Shown: positions 17,812-27,193 of the stretch, in pieces
How positions within the stretch are numbered: position 1 is the first letter of the stretch
Layout of the letters: every line of letters starts with the position of its first letter
Source: Bradyrhizobium mercantei
GTDB lineage: Bacteria; Pseudomonadota; Alphaproteobacteria; Rhizobiales; Xanthobacteraceae
Reading direction: 5' to 3'
Assembly: GCF_001982635.1 (NCBI RefSeq)
Contig: NZ_MKFI01000008.1
Coordinates: 62,001 to 126,000, forward strand
Length of the DNA: 64,000 bases
Program-made: the position numbers and the translations under genes
Notes under the pieces: model-generated
What the model was told of the DNA's origin: nothing
What the model saw: only the letters and a program-made list of their open reading frames with translations
Databases searched by the model: none

Positions 17812-18963
17812 CTACGCGTAGGCGCGCTGCGCGCTGGCGCCTTCCATCGATTCGATCTCGGTGCGCGGCCGCTGCCGCGTCAGCGCCAGCATCATGCCGA
17901 CGCCATAGGCGAGCGAGACGAACGAGGATCCGCCGTAGGAGATGAACGGCAGCGTCATGCCCTTGGCCGGGATCAATTGCAGATTGACCGCCATGTTGAT
18001 CGTCGCCTGCACGCCGAACAGGATCGCAAGCCCCGACGCCGCGAAGCGCGAGAACATGTCCTCGGTGGCATAGGCGCGGGTCAGCGTGCGGATCACGATG
18101 AAGCCGAACAGCGCGACCAGCATCAAACAGAGGATGATGCCGAATTCTTCCGCCGCGACCGCGAACACGAAGTCGGTGTGGCTGTCCGGCAGGCTGCGTT
18201 TGGCGATGCCCTCACCCGGCCCGAGCCCGAACCAGCCGCCGTTCCAGAACGCCTCCATCGCGGTGTCGACCTGGAAGGTGTCGCCGGAGGCCGGATTCAT
18301 GAAGCGCTTGATGCGGCCGGCGACGTGCGGCACCAACAGATAGGCGCCGAACAGGCCCGCGCCGGCGGCGCCGGCGAGCCCGAACACCCAGATCATCCGC
18401 ATGCCCGCGATGAAGAACAGCGCCCCCCACACGGTGAGGATCAGCATGGTCTGACCGAAGTCAGGCTCCATCACCAAAAGCGTCACCAGCGTCAGCAGCA
18501 GCACCAGTGCCATCGAGGTCGCCGGCATCTCCGGCCGCTTGGTCGATTCCGCAAACAGCCAGGCCGCGACGATCACGAAGGCGGGCTTGGCGGCTTCGGA
18601 GGCCTGGATGTTGACGCCGAGCAGCGTGATCCAGCGCCGCGAGCCCTTGACCTCGGGCCCGACCAGCAGCGTCAGCACGATCAGCGCAATCGACACCGCG
18701 AACACGATCAGCGCGGTGCGCCGGATCTGCCGCGGCGTCATGAACGAGACGCCGATCAGCACGATCAGCGACGGCGCCAGGAACATGACGTGGCGATTGA
18801 AGAAGTGGAACGGATCGAGCCCGATCCGAGTCGCGACCGGCGGGCTCGCCGCCAGCGACAGGATGACCCCGGCCAGCATCAACGCGGCGATCGCGACAAG
18901 CAGCAACTTGTCGACGGTCCACCACCAGTCCGAGAACGGGGTGCGTTGGTCACGGGCAAGCAT
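17812..18963 (-). CDS. ftsW: peptidoglycan glycosyltransferase FtsW (SEDS)
   Basis: Polymerises lipid II at the septum together with FtsI. The 383 aa protein has about ten membrane helices. The start at 'MLARDQRTPFSDWWWTVDK' is the usual family N-terminus; the frame upstream of it runs through repeat DNA and is not used. SEDS signatures: 'GSRRWITLLG', 'QASEAAKPAFVI', 'MEPDFGQTMLI', 'SHTDFVFAVAAEEFG' and 'FISYGGSSFVSLAYGVG'. It lies downstream of murD after a 472-base gap filled with palindromic repeats. Confidence 0.97.
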   Translation of the reverse strand: MLARDQRTPFSDWWWTVDKLLLVAIAALMLAGVILSLAASPPVATRIGLDPFHFFNRHVMFLAPSLIVLIGVSFMTPRQIRRTALIVFAVSIALIVLTLLVGPEVKGSRRWITLLGVNIQASEAAKPAFVIVAAWLFAESTKRPEMPATSMALVLLLTLVTLLVMEPDFGQTMLILTVWGALFFIAGMRMIWVFGLAGAAGAGLFGAYLLVPHVAGRIKRFMNPASGDTFQVDTAMEAFWNGGWFGLGPGEGIAKRSLPDSHTDFVFAVAAEEFGIILCLMLVALFGFIVIRTLTRAYATEDMFSRFAASGLAILFGVQATINMAVNLQLIPAKGMTLPFISYGGSSFVSLAYGVGMMLALTRQRPRTEIESMEGASAQRAYA

Positions 18964-19069
18964 GGGCGTCCCCAGATGGCAGAGATAACGTCCATTCGTG
19001 GCGCAGGATGGTTTCCAAGGGGTTAACGGGTTGGGTAACTTTTGAGGGAGGTGGATTGCGCGCCCCAAC

Positions 19070-19370
19070 CACTGCTGTCGTCCTGGCGAAAGCCAGGACC
19101 CATAACCACCGAATTTGATTGTGAACGGGATCGCGGTCCCGGCATCGCGCAACAACGGACATTTGGGGTAATGGGTCCTGGCTTTCGCCAGGACGACGAT
19201 GGTGCGGCTCTTTCCGCGCGTCGTCCCTGCGAAAGCAGGGACCCACACTCCGCGGCGGATATTGTTGAAGGGACTCGGTCGTCCCAGCATCGCTCACCAA
19301 CAACCGTTCGTGGTTATGGGTCCCTGCTCCCGTGCGCAATTGCGCACTAGGCAGGGACGACGCTGAGAAT
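19070..19370. repeat. two nested inverted-repeat elements filling the murD-ftsW gap
   Basis: The gap between murD and ftsW (18964-19435) carries no gene. GTCGTCCTGGCGAAAGCCAG... at 19077-19102 recurs inverted at 19172-19197. GTCGTCCCTGCGAAAGCAGG at about 19220-19240 recurs inverted at about 19317-19365, where GTGCGCAATTGCGCAC interrupts one arm. The two elements share the GTCGTCC...GGACCCA consensus and are clearly copies of one family. Their position inside the dcw operon is unusual. Confidence 0.8.
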
Positions 19371-19435
19371 GCGGGGCGGCTTTGGCTGCGGATGGGTAGA
19401 GTGCAGCGAAACCCCATCCCAGGATTTGGCGGTCG

Positions 19436-20836
19436 TCACACCACCGGCTTGACGCCCGGCAGCGCCTGGACGATGTCGCGGAAGGCGGTGCCGCGGATTT
19501 CGAAATTGCGGTACTGGTCGAACGAGGCGCAGGCCGGCGACAGCAGCACGACGGCTTCCGCGAGGCCCGACGCCTCCGCATCGCGCGCGGCGCTGGCGAT
19601 GGCGACGTCGAGCGTGCCGGACATGTCGTGCGGCACGCGCTCGCCGAGCGTGCCGGCAAACTCGGCCGCCGCCTCGCCGATCAGATAGGCCTTGCGGATG
19701 CGCGGGAAATATTCTGATAGCCCCGTGATGCCGCCGGCCTTCGGCTTGCCGCCCGCGATCCAGTAGATGTCGGCGAAGGACGACAGCGCATGCGCGGCCG
19801 CATCGGCGTTGGTGCCCTTTGAATCGTTGACGAACAGTACGTTGCCGCGGCGGCCGACTTGCTCCATGCGGTGTGCGAGACCCGGAAAGCTGCGCAGGCC
19901 GTTCTGCAGCACATCGGGCGCGACGCCGATCGCCAGCGCGCAGGCCGAGGCGCAGGCGGCGTTCTGCGCATTGTGCAGGCCGCGCAGCGAACCGATGCCG
20001 CCGAGGCGCGCGATCTCGCTGCGCGCCGCGCCCGATGCGCGCACGATGGTCTCGTGCTCGACATAGAGCCCGTCGGGCAGCGGATTCTTCACCGAAATGC
20101 GGACCACGCTCCTGCCGGCACGGTCGAGCCGGTCGGCGATGTTGCGGCACCAGATGTCATCGACGCCTGTGATGGCGGTGCCGCCCGGCTGCACGCCCGC
20201 GACCAGCCGCTCCTTCACCGCGGCGTAGTGCTCCAGCGTGCCGTGGCGATCGATGTGGTCTTCGCTGATGTTGATCAGGATGCCGACCGAGGGATCGAGC
20301 GACGGCGCGAGGTCGATCTGGTAGGACGACATCTCGATCACATGGACGCGGCCCATCCGCGGCGGCTCCAGCGACAGGATCGCGGTGCCGATATTGCCGC
20401 CCATCTGGGTGTCGTAGCCGGCGACCTTCATCAGATGCGCGATCAGCGCCGTCGTGGTCGACTTGCCGTTGGTGCCGGTGATCGCGACGAACGGCGCGTT
20501 CGGCGCGTGACGGCGCCGCTCGCGGCAGAACAGTTCGACGTCGCCGATCACCTCGACGCCGGCCTCGCGCGCCTTCAGCACGCTCCAATGCGGCGCCGGA
20601 TGGGTCAGCGGCGCGCCGGGGGTCAGGATCAGCGCGGCGAAATTCGCCCACGACACGGTACGCAGGTCGGCAGTGGTGAAGCCGGCCTGCGCCGCCTTGA
20701 CGACGTTGTCGGCATTGTCGTCGGCTGCGATCACCTCGGCGCCACCGGCCTTCAGCGCATGGCAGCTCGCAAGCCCGGAGCCGCCGAGCCCGAACACTGC
20801 GACCGTCTTGCCGGCGAAGGAGGTGACCGGGATCAT
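19436..20836 (-). CDS. murD: UDP-N-acetylmuramoyl-L-alanine--D-glutamate ligase MurD
   Basis: Adds D-Glu to UDP-MurNAc-L-Ala. The protein is 466 aa from 'MIPVTSFAGKTVAVFGLGGSG'. The open frame continuing to 21202 is mraY in another frame. Motifs: N-terminal Rossmann 'FGLGGSG', P-loop 'ITGTNGKSTTTALIA', 'EMSSYQIDLAPSL' with the carbamylated-Lys neighbourhood, 'INISEDHIDRHGTLEHY' and C-terminal 'FVNDSKGTNADAAAHAL'. It begins 8 bases after the mraY stop. Confidence 0.97.
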   Translation of the reverse strand: MIPVTSFAGKTVAVFGLGGSGLASCHALKAGGAEVIAADDNADNVVKAAQAGFTTADLRTVSWANFAALILTPGAPLTHPAPHWSVLKAREAGVEVIGDVELFCRERRRHAPNAPFVAITGTNGKSTTTALIAHLMKVAGYDTQMGGNIGTAILSLEPPRMGRVHVIEMSSYQIDLAPSLDPSVGILINISEDHIDRHGTLEHYAAVKERLVAGVQPGGTAITGVDDIWCRNIADRLDRAGRSVVRISVKNPLPDGLYVEHETIVRASGAARSEIARLGGIGSLRGLHNAQNAACASACALAIGVAPDVLQNGLRSFPGLAHRMEQVGRRGNVLFVNDSKGTNADAAAHALSSFADIYWIAGGKPKAGGITGLSEYFPRIRKAYLIGEAAAEFAGTLGERVPHDMSGTLDVAIASAARDAEASGLAEAVVLLSPACASFDQYRNFEIRGTAFRDIVQALPGVKPVV

Positions 20837-20844
20837 GGCGGCGC

Positions 20845-21951
20845 TCAGCGCAGCTTGAGGGTGGAGAGGCCGGCGAGCGCCAGCATCACCGAGATGATCC
20901 AGAACCGGATCACGATCTGCGGCTCGGTCCAGCCCTTCTGCTCGAAATGATGGTGCAGCGGCGCCATCCGGAACACGCGCTTGCCCGTGAGCTTGAACGA
21001 GGTGACCTGCACGATCACCGAGACCGCTTCCAGCACGAACAGGCCGCCGATCACGGCGAGCACGATCTCGTGCTTCACGGCAACCGCGGTGGCGCCAAGC
21101 ATGCCGCCGAGCGCGAGCGAGCCGGTGTCGCCCATGAAGATCGAGGCCGGCGGCGCGTTGAACCAGAGGAAGCCGAGGCCCGCGCCCAACACCGCGCCGC
21201 ACAGCACCGCCAGTTCGCCGGTGCCGGCGACGTAATTGATCTGCAGGTAATCCGAGAACACCGCGTTGCCGGTGAGATAGGAGATCATGCCGAAGCTCGC
21301 GGCCGCGATCATGACAGGCACGATCGCAAGGCCGTCGAGGCCGTCGGTCAGGTTCACCGCATTGCCGGCACCGACCATCACGAAGGTGCCGAAGATCACG
21401 AAGAACCAGCCGAAGTTGATCACGATGTCCTTGAAGAAGGGAATCGCGAGCGAGGTCGAGGACACGTCGCGCCCGAGCCGGACCAGCGCGTAGGTGGCGG
21501 CGAGCCCGATCACCGCCTCGATCAGCAGCCTGAGCTTGCCGGCGAAGCCAGAGTGTGACTGCTTTGTGACCTTCAAATAATCATCATAGAAGCCGACGAA
21601 GCCGAAGCCGAGCGTTACGGCCAGCACGATCCAGACATAGGGATTGAGCGGATTGGCCCACAGCAGCGTCGACACCACGAGCCCGGACAGGATCATCAGC
21701 CCGCCCATGGTGGGCGTGCCCTTCTTCGAGATCAAATGCGACTGCGGACCATCAGTGCGGATCGGCTGGCCCTTGCCCTGCCGCAGCCGCAGATGATCGA
21801 TGATCCAGGGCCCGAACAGGAACACGAACAGCGCGCCGGTCACCATCGCGCCGCCGGTGCGGAAGGTGATGTAGCGGAACACGTTCAGGCCGCTGCGGAA
21901 TGCCCCAAACCCCGGAACGGTGTTGGACAGTTCGATCAACCAGTAGAACAT
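20845..21951 (-). CDS. mraY: phospho-N-acetylmuramoyl-pentapeptide transferase MraY
   Basis: Integral membrane enzyme that transfers phospho-MurNAc-pentapeptide to undecaprenyl phosphate, making lipid I. The protein is 368 aa with about ten membrane helices. Catalytic and signature blocks: 'TPTMGGLMILSG', 'GFYDDYLKVTKQSHSG' (Asp pair), 'NAVNLTDGLDGLAI', 'FMGDTGSLALGG' and the 'APLHHHFEQKGW' loop. It is preceded by murF (10-base gap) and followed closely by murD. Confidence 0.98.
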   Translation of the reverse strand: MFYWLIELSNTVPGFGAFRSGLNVFRYITFRTGGAMVTGALFVFLFGPWIIDHLRLRQGKGQPIRTDGPQSHLISKKGTPTMGGLMILSGLVVSTLLWANPLNPYVWIVLAVTLGFGFVGFYDDYLKVTKQSHSGFAGKLRLLIEAVIGLAATYALVRLGRDVSSTSLAIPFFKDIVINFGWFFVIFGTFVMVGAGNAVNLTDGLDGLAIVPVMIAAASFGMISYLTGNAVFSDYLQINYVAGTGELAVLCGAVLGAGLGFLWFNAPPASIFMGDTGSLALGGMLGATAVAVKHEIVLAVIGGLFVLEAVSVIVQVTSFKLTGKRVFRMAPLHHHFEQKGWTEPQIVIRFWIISVMLALAGLSTLKLR

Positions 21952-21961
21952 TCAAAGGGTC

Positions 21962-23395
21962 CTATACCGCTTCTTCGTGTGCGGCCTTGTCGGGGAAGCG
22001 TTTTTCCAGCGCGCTGACAATGAGCTTCATCTTCGATCCCAGCGAGCCCTTCACCATGATCACGTCACCGGCACGGACCGCGGCGACCGCCTGCGCTTCG
22101 AGCGCCGCCGAGCTCTCGGCATAGCCTCCCCGCTTGCCGGTGGAAAGGGCATCCCACAGATTCCGCATCAGCGGACCACAACAATATACGAGGTCGATGC
22201 GGTTGGCGGTCACGGCCTCGTTGAGGCCGCGGTGCAGATCGGGCCCGGTCGGCCCGAGTTCGAGCATGTCGCCGAGCACGGCGATGCGGCGGCCATGCGC
22301 CCCGGTCCGGGCCTGGCCGAGCACGTTGAGCGCGGCACCCATCGAGGCCGGATTGGCGTTGTAGCTCTCGTCGATCAGCGTCGCCTCGCCATGGCCGACC
22401 TCCAGCGTGCGGCGGAAGCCGCGGCCGGTCGGCGCCTCGAGCTGCGACAGCGACAGCGCCGCACGTGCGATATCGGCGCCGAGCAGCGCGGCGCCGGCGA
22501 GCACCGCGAGCGAGTTCATCGCCATGTGGCGGCCGGGCATGCCGATCTTGTAGGTGATGTCGTGATCCAGGATATCGGCATGCACCGCCGAGCAGGTCGC
22601 GTGCAGCGAGAGGTCGATCAGCCGCGCCTCGGCGCGCTTGTCGGTGCCGAACGAGACGATGCGCGAGATGCCGGCCTTCTTGGCCTGCTTCTGCAGCCGG
22701 GCGAATTGTCCGTTGTCGCGATTGAGCACGACCGCGCCATTGGGCTCGAGCCCTGCGAAGATCTCCGCCTTGGCGTCGGCGATCGCCTCGATGCCGGCGA
22801 AGAACTCCAGATGCACCGGCTCGATCGTGGTGATGACGGCGACATGCGGCCGCACCATCTTCACCAGCGGCGTGATCTCGCCGGCATGGTTCATGCCGAT
22901 CTCGAACACTGCGAAGCGCGTGCTCGCCGGGCAGCGCGCCAGCGACAGCGGCACGCCCCAGTGATTGTTGAAGGACGCGACCGACGCATGGGTCTCGCCC
23001 TGCGCCGACAGCACGCGGCGCAGTGCCTCCTTGGTCGAGGTCTTGCCGACCGAGCCGGTTACCGCGATGATCTGCGCATTGAGCCGCGCGCGTGAGGCAT
23101 GCGCGAGTTCGACGAGACCGGCGAGCACGTCGTCGACCACCAAGAGCGGCGCGTCGGCGGGAAACTTGTTGCGTTGCGCGGCCTCGACCACGGCAAGCCC
23201 GGCGCCGGCCTTCAGCGCCGTCTCGACAAAGGCATGGCCGTCATGGACGTCGCCCTTGATCGCGAAATACGCCTCGCCCGGCGCGATGGTGCGGCTGTCG
23301 ATCGAGAGCCCGGTGACGCCTTCCGGCAGCGCGCCCTGCGTGACGGCACGCATCGCGGTCGCCATCGCATCTGAAGTCCATAACAATGTGCTCAT
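21962..23395 (-). CDS. murF: UDP-MurNAc-tripeptide--D-Ala-D-Ala ligase MurF
   Basis: Adds the D-Ala-D-Ala dipeptide to complete the pentapeptide precursor. The protein is 477 aa. The N-terminal domain has 'GLSIDSRTIAPGEAYFAIKG'. The P-loop is 'AVTGSVGKTSTKEALRRVL', followed by 'NNHWGVPLSLAR', 'EIGMNHAGEITPL' and 'LIDESYNANPASM'. The C-terminal domain has 'RRIAVLGDMLELGPTG' and 'VKGSLGSKM'. The start overlaps the murE stop by 4 bases (ATGA), so the two are coupled. Confidence 0.97.
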   Translation of the reverse strand: MSTLLWTSDAMATAMRAVTQGALPEGVTGLSIDSRTIAPGEAYFAIKGDVHDGHAFVETALKAGAGLAVVEAAQRNKFPADAPLLVVDDVLAGLVELAHASRARLNAQIIAVTGSVGKTSTKEALRRVLSAQGETHASVASFNNHWGVPLSLARCPASTRFAVFEIGMNHAGEITPLVKMVRPHVAVITTIEPVHLEFFAGIEAIADAKAEIFAGLEPNGAVVLNRDNGQFARLQKQAKKAGISRIVSFGTDKRAEARLIDLSLHATCSAVHADILDHDITYKIGMPGRHMAMNSLAVLAGAALLGADIARAALSLSQLEAPTGRGFRRTLEVGHGEATLIDESYNANPASMGAALNVLGQARTGAHGRRIAVLGDMLELGPTGPDLHRGLNEAVTANRIDLVYCCGPLMRNLWDALSTGKRGGYAESSAALEAQAVAAVRAGDVIMVKGSLGSKMKLIVSALEKRFPDKAAHEEAV

Positions 23396-24849
23396 GCGCC
23401 CTCCGCAGCTAACGCGGCAGCAACCGCTTCATGGTCGCTGAACGGCAGCGTCGTGTTGCCGACGATCTGCCCGACCTCGTGGCCTTTGCCGGCGACCACC
23501 AGCGCATCGCCCGGCGCGAGGCCGGCAATGCCGGCGCGGATCGCGGCGGCGCGATCGCCGATCTCGCGCGCACCCTTTGCGGTGGCCATGATCGCAGCGC
23601 GGATCGCCTCCGGCTTCTCGCTGCGTGGATTGTCGTCGGTGACGATGATTTGATCGGCATTCTCGGCGGCGATCGCGCCCATGATCGGGCGCTTGCCGGC
23701 GTCGCGGTCGCCGCCGGCACCGAAGATCACGACCAGCCTGCGCCTCGCATAGGGCCGGAGCGCCTGCAACGCCTTGGCGAGCGCGTCGGGCTTATGGGCG
23801 TAGTCGACGAAGATCGGCGCGCCATTGTGCTCGCCGACGAATTCCAGCCGGCCTTTTGCCCCCTCAAGGTGTTCGAGGCAGCCGAACACGTCATCGGCGG
23901 CGCTGCCGGTGCCGATCGCAAGGCCGGCCGCGACCAGCGCATTCTCGATCTGGAATTCGCCGACCAGCGGCAGCCGGATCGCGTATTGGCGGCCGTGATG
24001 CTCGATCACGAGCTTCTGCGCAAAACCTTCGATGGCGGCGTCGGTGAGCCGGATGCCCTCGCTTGCGTCGGCGTTGCGACCGACCGCGATGATGCGCAAG
24101 CCGCGCGCGCGCGCCGCATCGATCACCTCGCCCGAGCAATCATGATCGGCCGAGATCACCGCCGCGCCGCCGTCGGCGACGAGATCGCGGAACAGCCGGA
24201 GCTTTGCGTTGAGGTAATGCGCGACGTCGGGATGATAATCCATGTGGTCGCGCGACAGATTGGTGAAGCCGCCGGCCGCGATGCGCACACCGTCGAGACG
24301 ATACTGGTCGAGGCCGTGCGAGGACGCCTCGAACGCGAGGTGGGTGACGCCGTCGCTTGCGATCTCGTCGAGCTGGCGATGCAGCGCGATCGGATCCGGC
24401 GTGGTCAGCGAGCCGTAGACGGTGCGCTTGTCCGAAACGAGGCCGATGGTGCCGATGCTCGCGGAGGAGTGACCGAGCCGTTGCCAGATCTGGCGCGTGA
24501 AGGCTGCGACCGAGGTCTTGCCGCTGGTGCCGGTCACCGCCGCGATCGTCGCGGGCTGGCGGGAAAAGAATTTGGCGGCGGCGAGCGCCAGCGCGCGGCG
24601 CGGATTGGGCGTGATGACGAAGGGAACACGCGCGTGACCTTGCGGCAGATGGTCGCTGGCGACTGCGACCGCACCGGCGGCAATCGCCGCGTCGACAAAG
24701 CGCGTGCCGTCGGTCCTGCTGCCGGCCAGCGCGAAGAACAGGTCGCCCGGCTTCACCGCGCGGCTGTCGACCGCAAGCCCGCCGACGACGACAGGGTCGG
24801 CACTTGGATCGATCGTGGCATCGGCGCTGAAGAGGTCGCGAAGTCTCAT
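23392..24849 (-). CDS. murE: UDP-MurNAc-L-Ala-D-Glu--meso-diaminopimelate ligase MurE
   Basis: Adds the third residue of the stem peptide. The protein is 485 aa. Motifs: 'GLAVDSRAVKPGDLFFALAG', P-loop 'VTGTSGKTSVAAFTRQI', 'EASSHGLDQYRLDG', 'NLSRDHMDYH' and 'VDYAHKPDALAKAL'. The specificity motif 'DDNPR' ('IVTDDNPRSEKPEAI') is the form that selects meso-diaminopimelate over lysine, as expected in a Gram-negative. It overlaps murF by 4 bases and is separated from ftsI by a 123-base gap that contains a dispersed repeat. Confidence 0.97.
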   Translation of the reverse strand: MRLRDLFSADATIDPSADPVVVGGLAVDSRAVKPGDLFFALAGSRTDGTRFVDAAIAAGAVAVASDHLPQGHARVPFVITPNPRRALALAAAKFFSRQPATIAAVTGTSGKTSVAAFTRQIWQRLGHSSASIGTIGLVSDKRTVYGSLTTPDPIALHRQLDEIASDGVTHLAFEASSHGLDQYRLDGVRIAAGGFTNLSRDHMDYHPDVAHYLNAKLRLFRDLVADGGAAVISADHDCSGEVIDAARARGLRIIAVGRNADASEGIRLTDAAIEGFAQKLVIEHHGRQYAIRLPLVGEFQIENALVAAGLAIGTGSAADDVFGCLEHLEGAKGRLEFVGEHNGAPIFVDYAHKPDALAKALQALRPYARRRLVVIFGAGGDRDAGKRPIMGAIAAENADQIIVTDDNPRSEKPEAIRAAIMATAKGAREIGDRAAAIRAGIAGLAPGDALVVAGKGHEVGQIVGNTTLPFSDHEAVAAALAAEGA

Positions 24850-24891
24850 GATCTTCCAGTCTGGCCGGCGCCGTTCTGGCGCCGTCGCTTG

Positions 24892-24960
24892 GGCATGATC
24901 TACCCGGAAAACCGCTGCGCACTTTGCGCTAGCGCGGCCGTCCCGGTCCGGATCATGCCG
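24892..24960. repeat. palindrome-ended dispersed repeat between ftsI and murE
   Basis: GGCATGATCTACCCGGAAAA... opens the element and CCGGATCATGCC closes it, giving inverted ends GGCATGATC and GATCATGCC. The middle (CCGCTGCGCACTTTGCGCTAGCG) varies. I recognise this as a frequent small repeat in Bradyrhizobium and Rhodopseudomonas intergenic DNA, usually with the wording GGCATGATCTTTTCGGAAAA; this recognition is from memory and was not searched. Confidence 0.7.
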
Positions 24961-24972
24961 TGAATATACGCC

Positions 24973-26745
24973 TTACTGGGTTGCTCTCGATGCCGCAAGA
25001 ATAAGGCGGTCGGACGGCGGCAGGTCGAAGCGCGGTTCAACGCCCAAAAGCGGCGCAATTCGGGCGATCACGTTGCCGCCGGTCGGCACCGCGTTCCAGC
25101 CCGAGGTGATGAAACCATAGGTCTCTTTCAGCGGCTGCGGCTCGTCGAGCATGATCAGCAGCTGATATTTCGGATTGTCGGCGGGCAGGATCGCGGTGAA
25201 GGCGTTCAGCACGCGCTTCTTAGCGTAGCGGCCGTTGATCACCTTCTCGGCGGTGCCGGTCTTGCCGCCGATATAGTAGCCCTTGACGTCGGCCTTCTTG
25301 GCGGTGCCGACCTCGGCGTTGAGCCGCATCAGATAGCGCATCTTGTCCGAGGTCTCCGGCTTGATCACGCGCTTGGCCAGCGCCATCGCCTCCTGCTCGG
25401 TGCGCTTCAGGAAGGTTGGCGGGATCAAATAGCCGCCATTGACCAGCGCGTCGATGCCCATCACCGCCTGCAACGGCGCCACCGCGATGCCGTGGCCGAA
25501 CGAGATCGTGACGGTGTTCAGTTCGCCCCACTTCTTCGGCACGATCGGCGAGGCGCTCTCCGGCAGTTCGGTGCGCAGCCGCTCGAGCTGCCCCATCTTG
25601 CGCAGGAAGGCCTTGTGCGCGTCGACGCCCATCGCCAGCGCAATGCGCCCGGCGCCGATGTTGGAGGAATAGTAGAACACCTCCTTCATGTTGATCATGC
25701 GGCCCATATTGTGATCGTCATGGATCGCGAACTTGCCGTAATGCAGCGGGCCCCGCGCATCCCACATCGAGTTGAGGTCGAACCGGCCGCTATCCAGCGC
25801 CATCGCCAGCGTGAACGCCTTGAAGGTCGAACCCATCTCGTAGACGCCGGTGGTCAGGCGGTTGATGCGATCGGGATCGTGCGCCTCCTTCGGATTGTTC
25901 GGATCGAAATCCGGCAGCGACACCATCGCCACGATCTCGCCGGTGCGCACGTTGGAGACGAGGCCCGAGGCGGCCTTGGCCTTGAACTTCTCCTTCGCCT
26001 TGATCAGTTCGTCGCGCAGCGCGTGCTCGACGCGGAGGTCGACCGACAGCTCAACCGGCTTCTGCAGCCGGTCGGTGGCGAAGCCCGCGCGATGCAGGTC
26101 GGCCAGACCATTGTTGTCCAGCCACTTCTCCATGCCGGCGATGCCCTGGTTGTCGATATTGACCAGGCCGATCAGGTGGGCGACCTCGTTGCCGGTCGGA
26201 TAGACGCGCTTGTTCTCGCGCAGGAAGCCGACGCCGGGAAGACCGAGGCGATGGATGTCCTGTTGCTGTTTCGGCGTGATCTCGCGCTTCAGCCAGACGA
26301 AGCCCTTGCGCGACGACAGGCGGTCGCGCACCTCTGAGGTGTCGAGATCGGGCAAGGCCCCGGTCAAAAGCTCGATCGCCTCGTCCTTGTCGATCAGGCG
26401 GCGCGGCTCGGCGAACAGGCTCGGCGCCTTGACGTCGGTTGCGAGAATTTCGCCGTTGCGGTCGGTGATGTCGGGCCGCGCGGTTGCGATCGCGTCCTGC
26501 GAAGCGGTGCGCCGCGCGCCATGGCTGTCGGCGCCGATGGCGAACAGCACCAGACGTCCAGCCAGCACGCAATAGACCGCGGCGAACGCCAGGATCGCAA
26601 GACCGACGCGCGCGCGCGCCTTTGCGGCGCGGTCGACATTGCTCCCGTACAGCAGCGTGCGGATCAGCCGCTGGTTCCAGGACTCAGCGGATTTCCCGGC
26701 CGGTTTGTTGGCGGGTGCCGGATCGGTCATGGCTGGTCCCGTCAT
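24973..26745 (-). CDS. ftsI: septal peptidoglycan transpeptidase FtsI (PBP3)
   Basis: Class B penicillin-binding protein that cross-links septal peptidoglycan with FtsW. The protein is 590 aa. One N-terminal membrane helix (about 47-70) is followed by a PBP dimerisation domain ('RPDITDRNGEILATDVKAPSL' region). The transpeptidase has the active Ser in 'GSTFK' (Ser306, Lys309), 'SSN' in 'YYSSNIGAG' and 'KTG' in 'IGGKTGTAEKV'. All three catalytic motifs are intact. The first Met overlaps the ftsL stop by 4 bases. Confidence 0.97.
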   Translation of the reverse strand: MTGPAMTDPAPANKPAGKSAESWNQRLIRTLLYGSNVDRAAKARARVGLAILAFAAVYCVLAGRLVLFAIGADSHGARRTASQDAIATARPDITDRNGEILATDVKAPSLFAEPRRLIDKDEAIELLTGALPDLDTSEVRDRLSSRKGFVWLKREITPKQQQDIHRLGLPGVGFLRENKRVYPTGNEVAHLIGLVNIDNQGIAGMEKWLDNNGLADLHRAGFATDRLQKPVELSVDLRVEHALRDELIKAKEKFKAKAASGLVSNVRTGEIVAMVSLPDFDPNNPKEAHDPDRINRLTTGVYEMGSTFKAFTLAMALDSGRFDLNSMWDARGPLHYGKFAIHDDHNMGRMINMKEVFYYSSNIGAGRIALAMGVDAHKAFLRKMGQLERLRTELPESASPIVPKKWGELNTVTISFGHGIAVAPLQAVMGIDALVNGGYLIPPTFLKRTEQEAMALAKRVIKPETSDKMRYLMRLNAEVGTAKKADVKGYYIGGKTGTAEKVINGRYAKKRVLNAFTAILPADNPKYQLLIMLDEPQPLKETYGFITSGWNAVPTGGNVIARIAPLLGVEPRFDLPPSDRLILAASRATQ

Positions 26746-27191
26746 TGCTGCTCTCCCCCGCCCTGCCCGGACTCTTCGGACACAGGCTGGTCGGCGGCCG
26801 GCTGGTCGGTCGCCGCCTTATCGATCGAGCCGGTGGTGCTGTCGGGCGCCGCGGCGGCCTCGATGGTGTCGATCATCGCGCCGATCGGATCGCGCGAACC
26901 GGGCCGCGTGAAGCTCGGCGGCCGTTCCGGCAGGTTCTTCAGGGAATCGTACTGGTTGGCGTTGAGCGGCTTCAGCGGCAGATGGCGTTCGGCGAGTCCC
27001 TGTAGCCGGAGCGGCGCATCGAGCTTGGCCCATTGGGCGCGCAACGATGCAATCGCGTTGCGCTGCTCGCGGATCTCGGCATTGAGCTGCAGCACGCGTT
27101 CGACGCGCGCGGTCGATTCCATCTTGATGCGATAGACGTAAGAGGCCGCGAAGATCAGCATGCCGATGACGAGGAGATGGAGAAGGCGCAT
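26742..27191 (-). CDS. ftsL: cell division protein FtsL
   Basis: Small bitopic divisome protein. The start is the Met of 'MRLLHLLVIGMLIFAASY' (149 aa), 2 bases after the rsmH stop. A short cytoplasmic end, one membrane helix (about 3-20) and a coiled coil ('RVERVLQLNAEIREQRNAIA') are typical. After the coiled coil comes a Pro/Ser/Asp-rich tail of about 60 residues, longer than in E. coli FtsL (121 aa). Sequence conservation is low in this family, so the call rests on topology and on the position between rsmH and ftsI. Confidence 0.9.
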   Translation of the reverse strand: MRLLHLLVIGMLIFAASYVYRIKMESTARVERVLQLNAEIREQRNAIASLRAQWAKLDAPLRLQGLAERHLPLKPLNANQYDSLKNLPERPPSFTRPGSRDPIGAMIDTIEAAAAPDSTTGSIDKAATDQPAADQPVSEESGQGGGEQQ

Positions 27192-27193
27192 CG

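Noticed and set aside
20837..21202. N-terminal extension of murD
   Set aside because: It overlaps mraY in another frame. The family start 'MIPVTSFAGKTV' at 20836 is correct.
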